Notes: generated by a model from the sequence alone, not told the origin. 64,000 bases of DNA from Brasenia schreberi (GCA_036023115.1 JAYKKT010000059.1:3758001-3822000), one strand, 5' to 3'; numbered from the stretch's first letter, positions 20,601 through 30,545 are shown. Numbers and translations are program-made.

Positions 20601-23425
20601 TAACCAACCAGCATTAATTCTATATATAACATCTCCATCAATTCTTCCATCACTCTGAAAAATTGACCCTAGATATTTAAAACTTTCCTTTTGGGGAATG
20701 CAATGTGTGCAAATTTTAATTTCTATGTCCTCTGAAGTAACTAAATGATCAAACTTATATTCCATATATTCTGTCTTTGTTCTACTAAGTCGGAGGCCTT
20801 TGCTTTATAATGTTTCTCTCCATAGTTCCAATTTTCTATTAACTTTTTCCTTAGACTCCTCCACTAATACAATATCATCTGCAAATAACATACACTAAGG
20901 TACTTCATCTTGAATATGTTTTGTTAACTCATCCATCACCATTATAAATAAGTATGGACTTAAAGTTGATCCTTGATGTAACCCAATATTAACTTCAAAG
21001 AAGTCTGTCGTTCCTTCATGAGTCCTCACACATGTTTTTGCACCATCATACATGTCTCTTATAAGGTTAATATATGTCAATGGGATACCTCTTTTTTCCA
21101 AAGTTCTCCAAAGAACCTCCCTCGGTACCCTATCATAAGCTTTTCCTAGATCAATAAATATCATGTGAAGGTATTTCTTTTTTGCTCTAAAATGTTCCAT
21201 AAGATGTCTCAAAAGGTGAATCAAAAGGTGAATCGCTTCAATAGTAGATCTGCTTGGTATGAATCCAAATTGGTTCTCTGTTGTACTTATACTTGTCTTA
21301 ACCTACATTCGATAATTCTTTCCCATAATTTCATAGTATGACTCATTAACTTGATACCTCGATAATTCGCACAATTTTGAATGTCTCCCTTGTTCTTATA
21401 TAGGGGTATAAGTGTACTTGCTCTCCATTCCCCGGGCATCTTTTGGTTTTTCCATATTTCATTAAATAGTCTTGTGAGCTAAGTGATTCCTATTTCTCCT
21501 AGTATTTTCCAAACTTCTATAGGAATATTATCTGGTCCTACCGATTTACCACCCTTCATATGTTTAAGTGCGTCTTTGACTTCATTCTTTTGAATACGTC
21601 AGTAGAAATTGTGGTTTATATACTTTTCTGACTTGGTTAAATCTCCTAAACTAATACTAACATCTTTATTTTCATTAAAAAGATTATAAAAATAGTTTTT
21701 CCATCTATTTCTTATATCATCATTTGCCACTAGAATTTTTTCATCCTCGTCTTTAATGCATCTAACATAATTAAGATCTTTAGTTTTCTTATCTCTAACC
21801 CTAGCTATCCTAAAAATATCTCTTTCACCCTCTTTTGAGTTGAGTTTTTTATATAAATCCTCCCAAATATTAGCTTTTGCTTCACTAACGGCCTTTTTCG
21901 CTTCCTTCTTTGCTTTCTTATAAGCTTCTAAAGTTTCACTAGTTTTCTTAACATAATGTAATTTATAACATGCCCTCTTTGCCTTGATTTTATTTTGTAC
22001 TACTTCACTCCACCACCAAGCTTCTTTTTGTGCGGGTACACCTCCCTTAGATACCCCTCACACATCTTTCGCCGCTTTCCTAATATGTATAGCCATATTA
22101 TTCCACATATCACAGGGCATGCCAACATAATTTCAAACATCTCCTTGAAGAACTTTCTGTTTAAATATATCTTCTTTCTCGCTTTTGAGGTTCCACCATT
22201 TAGTCCGAATAACTCGATGCACTCTTTTCTTCTTTGTCCATTTTTTTTATTTGTAAATCCATAACTAAAAGTCGATGTTGGGTGGTTAAGCTTTCTCCTG
22301 GAATTACCTTACAATCTTTACAACACGCTCTATCTTTTTTCCTACAAATAAAGTAATCAATTTGTGTTTGTGATAAGCCACTCTTATAAGTAATTAAATG
22401 TTCATCTCGTTTTTTTGAAGATTGTATTGACTATAAAGAGATCAAATGCCATAGCAAAATTTAAAATCTCCCTACCTTCCTCGTTTATATCCCCAAAACC
22501 AAAGTTTCCATGAATCCCTTGATATCCTAATGCCTCTTTACCGACATGTCCATTCAAATCTCCTCCTAAACAAATCATCTCCCTTTGTGAAATCTTTTGA
22601 AACACCTTATCTAACTCTTCCCAAAAAGCTCTATCTTCTAGTCCTACTTGGGATGCGCAAGCACAGCAATCACAAGAATAAGTTAGAATAAAAACTTTAA
22701 CTTCACAATAAAAACATAGCCACCTTTCAGAAATCACAGATAACAAATAAGACGTACGGAAACCTGGTCCAGAAGATACCTTCACATATATCGGCATGTA
22801 GAATCCAGGAAACAAGGGCCTGTGCACTAAGGGCAATGCTAGAACCTGCCATCAAAAGCAATGTGGACAACAAGGGTGTTAGCACTACCAAAGCAGAGGA
22901 AACCAAAATAGCATGCATATCAACACTAACGGAGGTATTTCTAACAACCAAGTTTTCTTTCTATTGAGTTCTAACTTATCAAGCTTTCCGTTCACAATAA
23001 TAACAGCTTTTAAGAGGGACAAGTCAACGAAAAGGTAACTGTCTTTCAAGGTAGCAACGGCAAGCAATGGAAATTTAAATTCAACTGTGATTCAACCAAC
23101 AAACCGTCAAGTAATCCTCCGGCTTCGGATTCGTCGGAACCATCGCAGACGACGCCTTTGGATCCGCTTCCTCAGCACCCTCGATGGCGGCTTCCACTTT
23201 CGCCTCGGCCACTTCGGCGGCTGCAGCCTCGGACCCGTCACCAGCATCAGAACAGAAGGCCCTCGTCCTCGAAGCCGGAAGTGCACCATTAGACCCTCTC
23301 AGAGAGCCCAAAGCCCTCAACAAACCACACTTCCCCTGACCCACATTGCTCGTATGAACGGCAAGGCTCGAAGGAAGCCTTTGTAGCCTTCTTTGCAAAG
23401 AAGAGGACGCTACAATCTTTAACAT
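54..23425 (-). CDS. LON1: Mitochondrial Lon protease, N-terminal 639 residues (partial gene)
   Basis: ATP-dependent serine protease of the mitochondrial matrix. Visible exons, 5' to 3': 23425-23105, 22845-22780, 19865-19674, 19505-19440, 19358-19317, 18431-18309, 16254-16156, 14266-14201, 14089-14003, 8384-8345, 8245-8074, 7728-7604, 1504-1374, 1282-1178, 1012-899, 221-54. All have GT-AG borders and keep frame. The start [13 protein letters not shown] is an Arg-rich presequence; an in-frame ATG 18 codons upstream (23479) is possible but matches the family less well. The LON substrate-binding domain starts near residue 100 ([13 protein letters not shown]). AAA+ Walker A GPPGVGKT is at about 474-481 and Walker B LVLIDEID at about 537-544. 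The sensor and lid part and the Ser-Lys protease domain lie beyond the left edge. One odd residue is Trp where plant Lon normally has Arg just after DEIDKLG. Intron sizes reflect transposon insertions. Confidence 0.94.
222..898 (-). other. Lon intron between exons 15 and 16
   Basis: AT-rich intron of the Lon gene with normal GT and AG ends on the minus strand. I see no repeat, RNA gene or coding similarity in it. The short ORFs here have no recognisable content. Confidence 0.6.
1813..2214 (+). repeat. Left LTR of the Copia element
   Basis: 402 bp, TG...CA ends. It holds a TATA-like motif (CTCTATAAATAGAGC, near 2010) and a polyadenylation-like AATAAA motif (near 2040), as expected for U3/R. 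Its match is at 6295-6676. Confidence 0.93.
2215..2225 (+). other. Copia primer-binding site
   Basis: TGGTATCAGAG sits directly after the left LTR. It is the usual plant copia site complementary to the 3' end of initiator methionine tRNA. Confidence 0.9.
2343..6244 (+). pseudogene. Copia gag-pol remnant with many stops
   Basis: Open pieces in shifting frames keep the copia order. A gag CCHC zinc knuckle ([14 protein letters not shown]) is at 3082-3123. A GAG-pre-integrase LWHK-LGH motif lies near 3640, with a stop in place of a residue. The integrase core reads near 4050-4240 ([12 protein letters not shown]). The reverse transcriptase starts around 4980, with DVKNAFLNG near 5120 and the catalytic YVDD at 5363-5374. 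RNase H is near 6055-6200 ([19 protein letters not shown]). Stops within conserved blocks show it is dead. Confidence 0.93.
6280..6294 (+). other. Copia polypurine tract
   Basis: AAGTTTAAGGGGGAG directly abuts the right LTR and is the expected plus-strand priming site. Confidence 0.85.
6295..6676 (+). repeat. Right LTR of the Copia element
   Basis: 382 bp, TGTTAACTTATAACAGG to TTGTTTACA. It matches the left LTR except for scattered substitutions and a shorter region about 40-120 bp from its start. Confidence 0.93.
6682..7603 (-). other. Remainder of Lon intron 12
   Basis: AT-rich intron sequence between the Copia target duplication and Lon exon 12. No RNA gene, coding similarity or repeat seen. 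Confidence 0.55.
8561..8659. repeat. TA microsatellite
   Basis: (TA)n at 8561-8617 and again at 8639-8659, with a short non-repeat stretch between. ORFs drawn through it encode only Tyr-Ile polymers and are not genes. Confidence 0.97.
8682..8932 (+). repeat. Probable copia LTR remnant followed by a primer site
   Basis: This stretch starts TGTTTAAG and ends TCCTAACA. It is followed at once by TGGTATCAGAG (8933-8943), the standard copia primer-binding site. It differs from the LTR at 1813, so it belongs to another family. A matching right LTR was not found; only about 40 bp near 13453-13492 resembles its 3' end. Confidence 0.6.
9066..9404 (+). pseudogene. CGR2/CGR3-like methyltransferase gene fragment
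   Basis: Reads [14 protein letters not shown], then [12 protein letters not shown], a frameshift near 9160, then [10 protein letters not shown] and [14 protein letters not shown] with [10 protein letters not shown]. This order and wording match Golgi pectin methyltransferases of the CGR2/CGR3 family, recognised from memory. It begins right after an acceptor-like AG (9064-9065), as if an exon start was copied together with its intron. After about 9340 the similarity continues only in other frames. No start, and not functional. Confidence 0.75.
9640..9671 (-). mobile_element. 32-bp RTE LINE micro-insertion
   Basis: Only the extreme 3' tail of the RTE family is present (reverse complement: GTCTAGTATGGGAAAAGGC, then TTAG and TTG repeats). 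It is flanked by the exact 17-bp duplication GGAAAAGATAAGATCAA (9623-9639 and 9672-9688). Confidence 0.88.
9975..10650 (+). pseudogene. HSPRO-like gene fragment
   Basis: Translation across frames gives [61 protein letters not shown], then [19 protein letters not shown] and [23 protein letters not shown]. This matches the middle and C-terminal parts of plant HSPRO proteins (HS1pro-1-like, SnRK1-interacting stress proteins), recognised from memory. There is a frameshift near 10058 and stop codons near 10129 and 10523. The start and end of the gene are missing. It is GC-rich compared with its surroundings, which fits an acquired gene piece. Confidence 0.82.
10789..11480 (+). mobile_element. RTE LINE copy A, 5'-truncated, 692 bp
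   Basis: Holds the last part of the RTE ORF (from the [16 protein letters not shown] region on) and the 3' UTR ending CCCCGTCTAGTATGAG, AAAAGGCTTAG and TTG repeats. Flanked by the 19-bp duplication TTGAGTGGAGTATGTCCAT (10770-10788 and 11481-11499). It carries stops and is antisense to Lon. It is nested inside the TIR-bounded composite, so it came later than that element. Confidence 0.93.
11500..12472. other. Unassigned interior of the composite element
   Basis: AT-rich sequence with short ORFs on both strands. I recognise no protein family in it. It may belong to the PPR fragment that follows or to the carrier element. Confidence 0.4.
12473..13011 (+). pseudogene. PPR (E motif/DYW-like) gene fragment with triplicated 30-residue unit
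   Basis: The open frame contains the E-motif phrase [21 protein letters not shown] three times. The units are near-identical 90-bp tandem copies starting at 12504, 12594 and 12684. A natural PPR array uses 35-residue, divergent repeats, so this is a later DNA duplication of one motif. In another frame from 12787 comes [16 protein letters not shown], resembling the E+/DYW border (FHWV-G). There is no targeting peptide, no upstream PPR array and no DYW end, so it is a gene fragment. Confidence 0.72.
13191..13247. repeat. Imperfect inverted repeat (hairpin)
   Basis: The arm AAGCTGATT...TTTATGGT pairs with ACCATAAAAATCAGCTT around a loop of about 16 nt. The left arm carries about 6 extra bases. 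It could be a small MITE remnant or a fold-back sequence. Confidence 0.55.
13555..13592 (+). mobile_element. Short RTE LINE tail fragment
   Basis: CTGACCCATTCTAGTATGGG, then AAAAGGCTTAG and TTGTTG, is the terminal ~38 bp of the RTE family. The flanks are TA-rich, so a target duplication cannot be called with certainty. Confidence 0.7.
14986..15403 (-). mobile_element. Copia 3' remnant: RNase H end, purine tract and LTR piece
   Basis: On the minus strand, 15403-15167 encodes [18 protein letters not shown] and [13 protein letters not shown], the conserved copia RNase H region. The purine tract AACTTAAGGGAGAG follows near 15117-15130, then an LTR start TGTTGTGAAGTAAC. The likely LTR remnant ends at TGTTGG (14986, plus strand), giving TG/CA-type borders but only about 130 bp. 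The element is otherwise deleted. It lies in the Lon intron between exons 7 and 8, sense to Lon. Confidence 0.72.
15753..15832 (-). mobile_element. RTE LINE tail fragment of about 80 bp
   Basis: ACAACAACAACAATTAAGCC, then CTACTAGATGAGGTCAGC and the ACATGGATTCTTTG block, match the 3' UTR of the RTE copies at 20.1 and 39.0 kb. Imperfect flanking repeats ending GGAATTTGGTTAC (15736-15748 and 15858-15870) suggest a target duplication with later change. Confidence 0.75.
16255..18308 (-). other. Lon intron between exons 6 and 7
   Basis: About 2 kb of AT-rich intron. I see no transposon end, RNA gene or coding similarity. Confidence 0.5.
18432..19316 (-). other. Lon intron between exons 5 and 6
   Basis: AT-rich intron with normal splice ends. 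No supported feature inside. Confidence 0.5.
20080..22661 (-). mobile_element. RTE LINE copy B, 5'-truncated, 2582 bp, in Lon intron 2
   Basis: Non-LTR retrotransposon of the RTE clade, inserted sense to Lon. Bounded by the exact 20-bp duplication CACAGCAATCACAAGAATAA (20060-20079 and 22662-22681). From the right it carries the rear half of the apurinic-type endonuclease ([17 protein letters not shown] near 22540), the linker, the reverse transcriptase ([34 protein letters not shown]) and the C-terminal part ([15 protein letters not shown]). It ends in a GTCGGCTACATGGATTC-type 3' UTR with an AAC-repeat tail. A stop replaces Trp just before CMLFADD and frames are broken, so it is inactive. Confidence 0.95.
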
Positions 23426-24829
23426 CGTCACCCGTTGATGCGTTTTGGAAGCCAAGGAGCGAAGAGTAACGCTAACCACTCGCTAAGTAGCAATCTTTCA
23501 CGTCTAAATACAAAAGAGTCGAAGAACTGGATTCAATACTGACAAAAAGCGCGATTTTCATGGAAAGGAAGTGGGGTTTCAATGAACGAGTAAATAAATC
23601 GATGGTGGTCAAGGCACCGAGTACCCGGAAGAGGATGAATTTGCACACGCACATACGGAAATGACGATGACATGCCAAAAGTTGGGATTGGGGACTGAGA
23701 GGAGATTAACAAATAAAAGTAAGCAATTGGTGAGATTCTTGACGATGTCTGCGAAGGAGAAGAAAGGAAGCGGGATGAGAGAGAGAGAGAGAGAGAAGCT
23801 TTGACACAAATGCCATCAAATCCTCCCCCTTTCTCGTAATACATGGAAGAGTTTATTACCCTTTTTGGCATGCAGAGTGTATCGGATCGGTAATTGTCGG
23901 ACCTGATTAATCGCTCTCTGTTCGAAACGAATTGCTTCGTTTTTTAGATCTTTCAATCGCTCTAAGATTTGAATAAGCGACAATAATAAAAAAATTCCTC
24001 GCTCGTTCCATCTCAAAGGATGAATTCGAGAGAAGCTCCTCCACTCCACTGTCTTTCAATTTCTGCAAACTTGCTCGTGCTTTTTCAAGCTATCCAACTG
24101 CTCCTCTGAATAGTTCTTCAGAATTGAAAATAATACTTAAGATCCTTTGCTTCTCATCTAATAAATCACTTGATCAAAGCATGTTATCGTCCTTCAATTC
24201 AACAACTTTCCGTGTCTCTTCTCGAACCTAACACAAATCTTTTGATTCGTTTAGCTCTCACGACCGTGCTGGTTGAGCTGAAGCTAGGTTGACGTGCATG
24301 CTAACCGAGTTTAAGATCCATCAGCATATACAAGTATACTCATTTGTCAATACTATGTATAATAGTATGAGAGGAATCGGATTGGACCTACTAAATCAAA
24401 TTTAAGATCCATCAGCATTTGCGTCGACAGGAAAAGGAATACGAGTATGAGAGAATCGGATCGATTTGGTGTCTTGGTCTTCTTGCATAATTTTTGCTTG
24501 TTTCAGACCGATTCGGAATTTCCGATTTTATCTGAAAACTTTTAAAGATCCAGCTAGAACCGGTTTACGGTTTACGTGATCCTGGTTTCGGTGCAATTCG
24601 GGTTTGGATATCTCTACCCCGATCTGGTAACAGTTGAAGCATGCCGATTCCATCCGAAACCAGACCCAGATCCGACCCGTTCTTATTCTGCAAGTTACTG
24701 GATTTCCCTCCAAAAGAAGGCAACGTCCTTCCGCCTCGCTCGTCGGAACCAGCGAAGCTGCCAGCCAGAGCCCTCCGGCGTAACTTGCAATTGCCGGGAA
24801 CCTGTCATTGGCGTGGTTGCACGGATACG

Positions 24830-24882
<53 letters not shown>

Positions 24883-24916
24883 GAGAGACGACGTCGGGAA
24901 AGAAGAGCAGCAACAA
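23426..24916. promoter_or_regulatory. Divergent spacer between Lon and FLD with both 5' UTRs
   Basis: The start codons of Lon (minus) and FLD (plus) face away from each other across about 1.5 kb. This stretch must hold both promoters and leaders. A short GA tract at 23777-23797 lies on the Lon side and a long CT tract at 24833-24879 lies in the presumed FLD leader. I cannot place transcription starts. Confidence 0.5.
24833..24879 (+). repeat. CT microsatellite in the FLD leader
   Basis: Uninterrupted (TC)n ending 37 bp before the chosen FLD ATG. Pyrimidine tracts are common in plant leaders. If the upstream in-frame ATG at 24641 were used, it would encode a Ser-Leu polymer. Confidence 0.95.
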
Positions 24917-27900
24917 ATGGAGGACGACCGGCCGTCTCCGTTAGATCTTCCATCATGCGATCGGATCTCTGAGTCTACGGCGAATGATTCTCCTTTGGTC
25001 GTTGAAGAATCGCCTCCGGAATCCATTCTCCCGAACCGTAACCCTAGTCCCGACTTCAATGCTGCAGAAAACCCCAACTCTAATTCGGATATCGTTCCGG
25101 TTCGTTCAGAGTCTTCGGCTACGGATCGAAACCCCCGGACTCCGTCGTTCTTCTCAAGCTTATTGTTCCCCGATTTCCAGAACTCGACTCCCTTCGCGAT
25201 CTTCTCTCAGAAGGTCCAAAACCCTAATTTTCTATTTCCCACGCACTTTGCTAATCAGAGCCCTAGTTTTTTCCCCAATCCGAAGCCGAACCCCATCGGT
25301 TTGTTTAGCGGTAATCCCTTCAAGACGCCTCCAGTCAAGGTTCCGGAGGAAACGCCGGTTTCTGAGATCAGTAAAGCAAAATCGACGGACTCTGAGAGCA
25401 AAAAGCGTAGTTTGAAGGTGCCCGATCCGTCGGCGGTTTCTGCGAAACGGAAGACCAATTTGAAGGCTTCGGGTAAAACAGGAACGGCCTTGAATAGCAA
25501 AGCTAATGATCGAATTTCTGGAAATCCGCTCGCCGGAATGCTGCCCTTCTTCGTTGCGAAGCGCAAGAGAAGCGGGCTTCGACGGAGAGCCGCCTCTCTG
25601 TTACCGTCATCCTCTCGATCTGACAACCAGGTTCCTTCAGATTCTCCGTTTTCTGCAACCGGTGGTAGTTATTTTCTTAATTCCGGTTTCATTCCCAGTA
25701 AAAATGTCGAGGAAGAAAAAGAAGATTTTGGCGATGAAATCATCTTCATAAACAAGGAAGCTACTTCGGAGGCACTCGTAGCTCTCTCTGCTGGTTTTCC
25801 GGCGGATATTCTTACCGAAGAGGAAATTGAAGCGGGAGTGGTTTCTATGGTCGGAGGGATAGAACAAGTGAATTACATTCTGATCAGGAATCACATTCTT
25901 AGTAAGTGGAGGGAAAACGTCTCAAATTGGTTGCACAAAGAGGTTTTTGATGATATCATCCTTGACCGCTTCAAGAAACTATTGGATTCTACATACGGGT
26001 TCTTGCTTTCTCATGGTTATATAAATTTCGGGGTCGCGCCTGCAATCAAGGATAAGATTCCGAGCCAGCCAACCAAATCGAATGTAGTTATCGTAATTGG
26101 TGCTGGGTTGGCTGGATTGGCAGCCGCGAGGCAGCTGATTATTTCTGGGTTTGAAGTTATAGTTTTGGAAGGTAGGAAGAGACCAGGTGGAAGAGTGTAT
26201 ACCAAGAATTTAGAGGGCAGCAACAAATTTGCAGCCTCAGATCTCGGTGGCAGCGTACTCACCGGAACTTCAGGAAACCCACTTGGAATATTGGCGAAGC
26301 AACTATCCTACCCTATGCACAAGATAAGAGATAAATGCCCTTTGTATAAACCAGATGGGTATCCCGTGGATCCTGTTGCAGATGCGAAGGTCGAGAGCTC
26401 GTTCAATCGTTTGCTTGATAAGGCCAGCAAATTGAGGCAATTGATGGGTGAGGTATCAGTTGATGTCTCATTAGGTTCAGCCCTTGAGACGTTTACGCAA
26501 GTCTCCGGTTGTTTTCTCACTGAAGAAGAAATGGGTTTGTTCAATTGGCATTTCGCAAATCTTGAGTATGCAAACGCAGGTTATTTATCAAAGCTCTCTC
26601 TTGCATTTTGGGACCAGGATGATCCTTATGATATGGGTGGTGATCACTGTTTCCTTCCTGGAGGGAATGGACGGCTGGTTCAGGCATTAGCTGAGAACGT
26701 GCCAATCCTCTATGAGAAAACCGTTCACACAATTCGTTATGGCGAGGATGGTGTTCAAGTTCTTGCGGGTAATCAGGTGTTTGAAGGAGATATAGCTTTG
26801 TGTACCGCCCCTCTTGGTGTTTTGAAGAGCAATACTATAAAGTTTGTCCCAGAATTGCCCCAAAGAAAACTTGACAGCATAAAGAGGTTGGGATTTGGTT
26901 TGCTGAATAAGGTTGCAATGCTTTTTCCAATTTCATTTTGGGGAACTGATATTGATACTTTTGGTCACCTATCCGAGGATCCGAGGCGCCGAGGGGAATT
27001 TTTTCTCTTTTATAGCTATGCAACTGTTGCTGGAGGTCCACTTCTAATAGCTTTGGTTGCAGGGGAAGCGGCAGTTGACTTTGAAACCATGAATGCTACT
27101 GATGCTGTCACTTTAGTCCTCCAAATTCTCAAAGGTACCATTGCTCAGAGTGCTTATTGTCATTTTTCCTTATCGAAAATTATAATTGATTTGGTTAGAG
27201 CACTGGTGAACTTAGTCATGAACTTACTGTACGTTTATGGATTGTAGGTATTTTTGAGCCTCAGGGAATTAATGTTCCTGACCCCATCCAAACAGTTTGC
27301 ACAAGATGGGGAAGTGATCCCTTCAGCTTAGGATCATATTCTAATGTTGCAGTGGGTGCATCAGGAGATGACTATGACATTCTTGCTGAAAATGTCGGAG
27401 ATGGAAGGCTTTTCTTTGCAGGAGAGCATACCACTAGGAGATACCCTGCAACTATGCACGGTGCATTTCTTAGTGGCTTGAGAGAAGCTGCTTCGATATC
27501 TAATTATGCAGATGCCCGTTCTTCGAAGATGAAAGTTGGACATGGGTTATCGAAGAACTTACAATCTTATGCTGCTCTTCTTGCGGATCTGTTCAGGCAA
27601 CCTGACTTAGAATTTGGAAGCTTCTCTGTGATATTTGGACCACAATCGGCTGAACCCAAGTCCGAAGCCATTTTGAGAATCACACTTGGAGGTTCAAAGA
27701 AAAGGGGTGGCAGCGAAGGGACAAGGCCAGACCGCCAACACACCAACAAATTATTGTGTCAGCAGCTTCAGTCTCACTTTAGTCAGCCGCAACAGCTTCA
27801 CATTTACGCCTTATTATCACGACAACAAGTGTTTGAACTGAGAGAGGTTAGAGGGGGAGACGACATAAGGCTAAATTACTTATGTGAAAAGTTAGGCGTG

Positions 27901-28008
27901 AAGCTAGTGGGCAGAAGAGGCCTGGGTTCTGTTGCCGATTCACTGATTGCATCAATCAAGGTAGAGAGGGGAAATAAGATATCTGCTTTGTCTTCTGTTG
28001 CTGCATAA
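24917..28008 (+). CDS. FLD: FLOWERING LOCUS D, LSD1-type histone demethylase homolog
   Basis: Nuclear FAD-dependent amine oxidase that promotes flowering by repressing FLC-type genes through loss of H3K4 methylation (known for Arabidopsis). Exons 24917-27134 and 27248-28008 join in frame (ILKG then [12 protein letters not shown]) to give 992 residues. The Ser/Pro-rich N-terminus is poorly conserved. The SWIRM domain is at about 279-380 ([38 protein letters not shown]). The FAD motif [13 protein letters not shown] begins at about 395 and the amine oxidase core holds [20 protein letters not shown]. The C-terminal FLD-specific block ([24 protein letters not shown]) separates it from LDL1, LDL2 and LDL3. 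An ATG at 24641 is in frame; I chose 24917 because the extension is a CT-encoded repeat. Confidence 0.95.
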
Positions 28009-30545
28009 CCTTGTAGGGAATGGATTTTGTCTGGGATGAACTTACCGTCTGGTGCGAATTACCATTGGTATCCTGAAGTTCTTCCTTGGTCCTCCTACTG
28101 TTGCTGAAATTTTTGACAAGTATATGAGAACGGTATGCCACAATAAAACATGCTCAATAGCCACCTAGAATTCATGAAGATGGCACCACTTAGTGTGGGA
28201 AAAAAGGCTTGGTTTTGGTTTTGGGGTATGAGAAGATCAGAGGAGGCGGGTTTTGTCTTCTTACAACGGATGCAATTTCTTTTACTATTACAGTTCTAAC
28301 AGTTATAAATCCCATCTGCGTATTCGGCAGCTTCCAGGTAAGTCGTCAGATATTCAAGTGACTGGGACCAATGTGCACTTCTTATGAAGTGTTTAATGTG
28401 TAACAGCGGACAAGTTACCCCTTGGCTAGATTCCTCAATATTGCTTAAAATCTTTTGGATTTCAGTTTCGCCAAGAAAGATTTTCATTTTCTCAATCTGG
28501 ATAAGGAATGAAATATTATATGTTCATCAGAACCTTCCCTCCTTTATGGACCCTTTGTCATCATAATGACTTTAGAGCGTGGTGCATTTAGTCTTTGGCA
28601 ACGACTTGGAACACAGTGTGCTATTGAAGTTGATGCTTGTAAAATTCTCGGTGTGGCAATTTCGGAGGGACCAGGAGTTGCCTTGTAGCTGGAAGAGTTC
28701 TTGACAGTAGCATGGTGGGCATCTCTGTTTATATCATGTGACAGTTCAAGGGCAGTTTCCGACTATCGTTCCCACTGGGAAAGTAGAGATTCTGCTTCAG
28801 AAGCTCGTCAAGACCTTCATGTTCAGAATACAGATATCTCTGAGTCTGATTTGAGTTCAGTTATTTTTTCTCATTGATAGATGATTCCTAGTGTTCATTC
28901 GCCAGTTCAGTTTGTTCTCTGGATATTAATATTTAACTGGTTAGTCTTAGTGTTCCATGCTAATGTTATGGAAGCCAAAATCAAATTATATATGTGCACA
29001 AGTATCCGTTTAAGCATATGCGGTATGTATGCTCCCAAGACTATTTAAAGTTCTTGGAACATGATCAGTTGTCTGATGGATTTCCTTTCTAGAACCTTTA
29101 TGTTTGAAGAGCAATTGCAAGGGAAACATAAAAACACATGCAGTTTGGTACGTCCTTATTTAGCTTTATACTTTGTGTTTGTTCTAATTGTTGGGCAAAC
29201 TCTTGTATGAGCAACTTCAGTCATTTGCTTCTTCAAATCTATTTCTTCTTGTGTTCTTTTAGGGTAGCTTGCACGAGATTCACATCTTGACTTTTGGCGT
29301 TCGTAGTTTCAGGTTCAGTTGTGTATCAAACATAGAACCTGTTGTTGGCTTGGAACTTTAGTTCCACGTGTTCAATTTGAATCAAAAGCTTCGGCATTGG
29401 GAGGTGGGTCACTGGAACTATGACTCGGGGGCTTCATGTTGAAACCCAATCGCCTAATTACTAAGACTCTCATGAACTTGAAATCATGGTCCCGAGGAAT
29501 AATGATTTCCTGTTTGTGACTTTTAAAAATAAAATCCATTTAACAAAGCAGCCAAAGGTAATTTATTCTAAGAAAATCTTGCTGCAGTCTATAGTAGAGA
29601 AAAGAAGGCGAGATCTGGTCCAAGCCCGCCCTGCCTGAAAAAGGCGCTGGTTCCGGTGAAGTTCCTGAATACATAAAACTGTAACTGAACCAGTGACTCT
29701 GGTTTCAATTACGGTTCTCGTTCTGGTTAGGGCCTGTTTTGGGTTCTGTTCAAACCTGCACCAGATCCAAAACTAGGACAGACATTATTCTGATATTATT
29801 GAAGCAATTTTTATTTAAATTGTCACGAATAATATTTTTATCGGTGTCGGACAAGTTCGTAGTTTGGCTCAGTTTGCCTCATCCATTGCTCGTACCATAT
29901 GAGCTGAACATGGTATATTTGGCTTGCTTTGGCTCATGAAAGCTTGTCAAATGTCAATTTTTTCTAGTTTTTACTTAAACCATGAATGCACTAAGGTGAT
30001 CATATGAGTGTATTGAGGTAGTTAAGATGATTTAAAGCATAAATTTTGTTTTAATTTTATGGAGATGAAAAGGAAATATGTCTCTTAACTCAGTTTGGTT
30101 AGGCTTGTAAAAGGATAAAACTCTGGCTGTTCGGCTAGCTGATAGATTGGCTCCGTCGTGTAGAAAACGAGCCGAGCAACGAATGGAGATCGTTCGTTTC
30201 GGTCGGCTCGTTTAGCAGCCCACACCAAAATCTCACGAGGGTGGTTTCATTCAACCTTTCGACGATTTACTAATCTTTTCCTTTCCAAAGAAGTAGGAAG
30301 TTTACTGAATTTCTGAAAATACTAAGGTCCTTTGGGGGATTTTTTTTTCCATTATCACCTGTTCACCACCAATCAACCGTCTGTGTGTGTGTGTGCTCGC
30401 GCGCGTGTGAAGTTCCTGCTTTCCGTAAGCCATTCTGTCGATCTCCTCGTTTGTGTCAAGTATATCGGTGCAGATTGCCATTTCTCGACTGAAAATATCA
30501 CGAATTTAGGAGATCGGGGGTTCTTCGAAGCAGGAAGAAAGAGAG
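28009..30545. other. FLD 3' UTR, spacer and UBC32 leader
   Basis: No supported gene. One stretch (28721-28879, plus) reads like protein (SDYRSHWESRDSASEARQDL) but has no start or known family. At 28188-28238 there is GTGTGGGAAAAAAGGCTTGG plus TTTTGG repeats, resembling an RTE tail but diverged. A CA/GT-rich run lies at 30382-30410 in the probable UBC32 leader. Confidence 0.45.

Noticed and set aside
20112..21224. Reverse transcriptase ORFs as host genes
   Set aside because: They lie within an RTE LINE bounded by a 20-bp target duplication. The same applies to the ORFs at 39036-40351 and 57197-58292.
23533..23871. 112-codon ORF upstream of Lon
   Set aside because: Low-complexity Ser-rich translation of the Lon leader region with a GA/CT run; no family.
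24695..25077. Minus-strand ORFs rich in Arg-Glu opposite FLD
   Set aside because: Products of the CT/GA microsatellite and the reverse strand of FLD coding sequence.
28188..28238. Another RTE tail (GGGAAAAAAGGCTTGG plus TTTTGG repeats)
   Set aside because: Too diverged from the other tails and no flanking duplication seen; kept only as a note.
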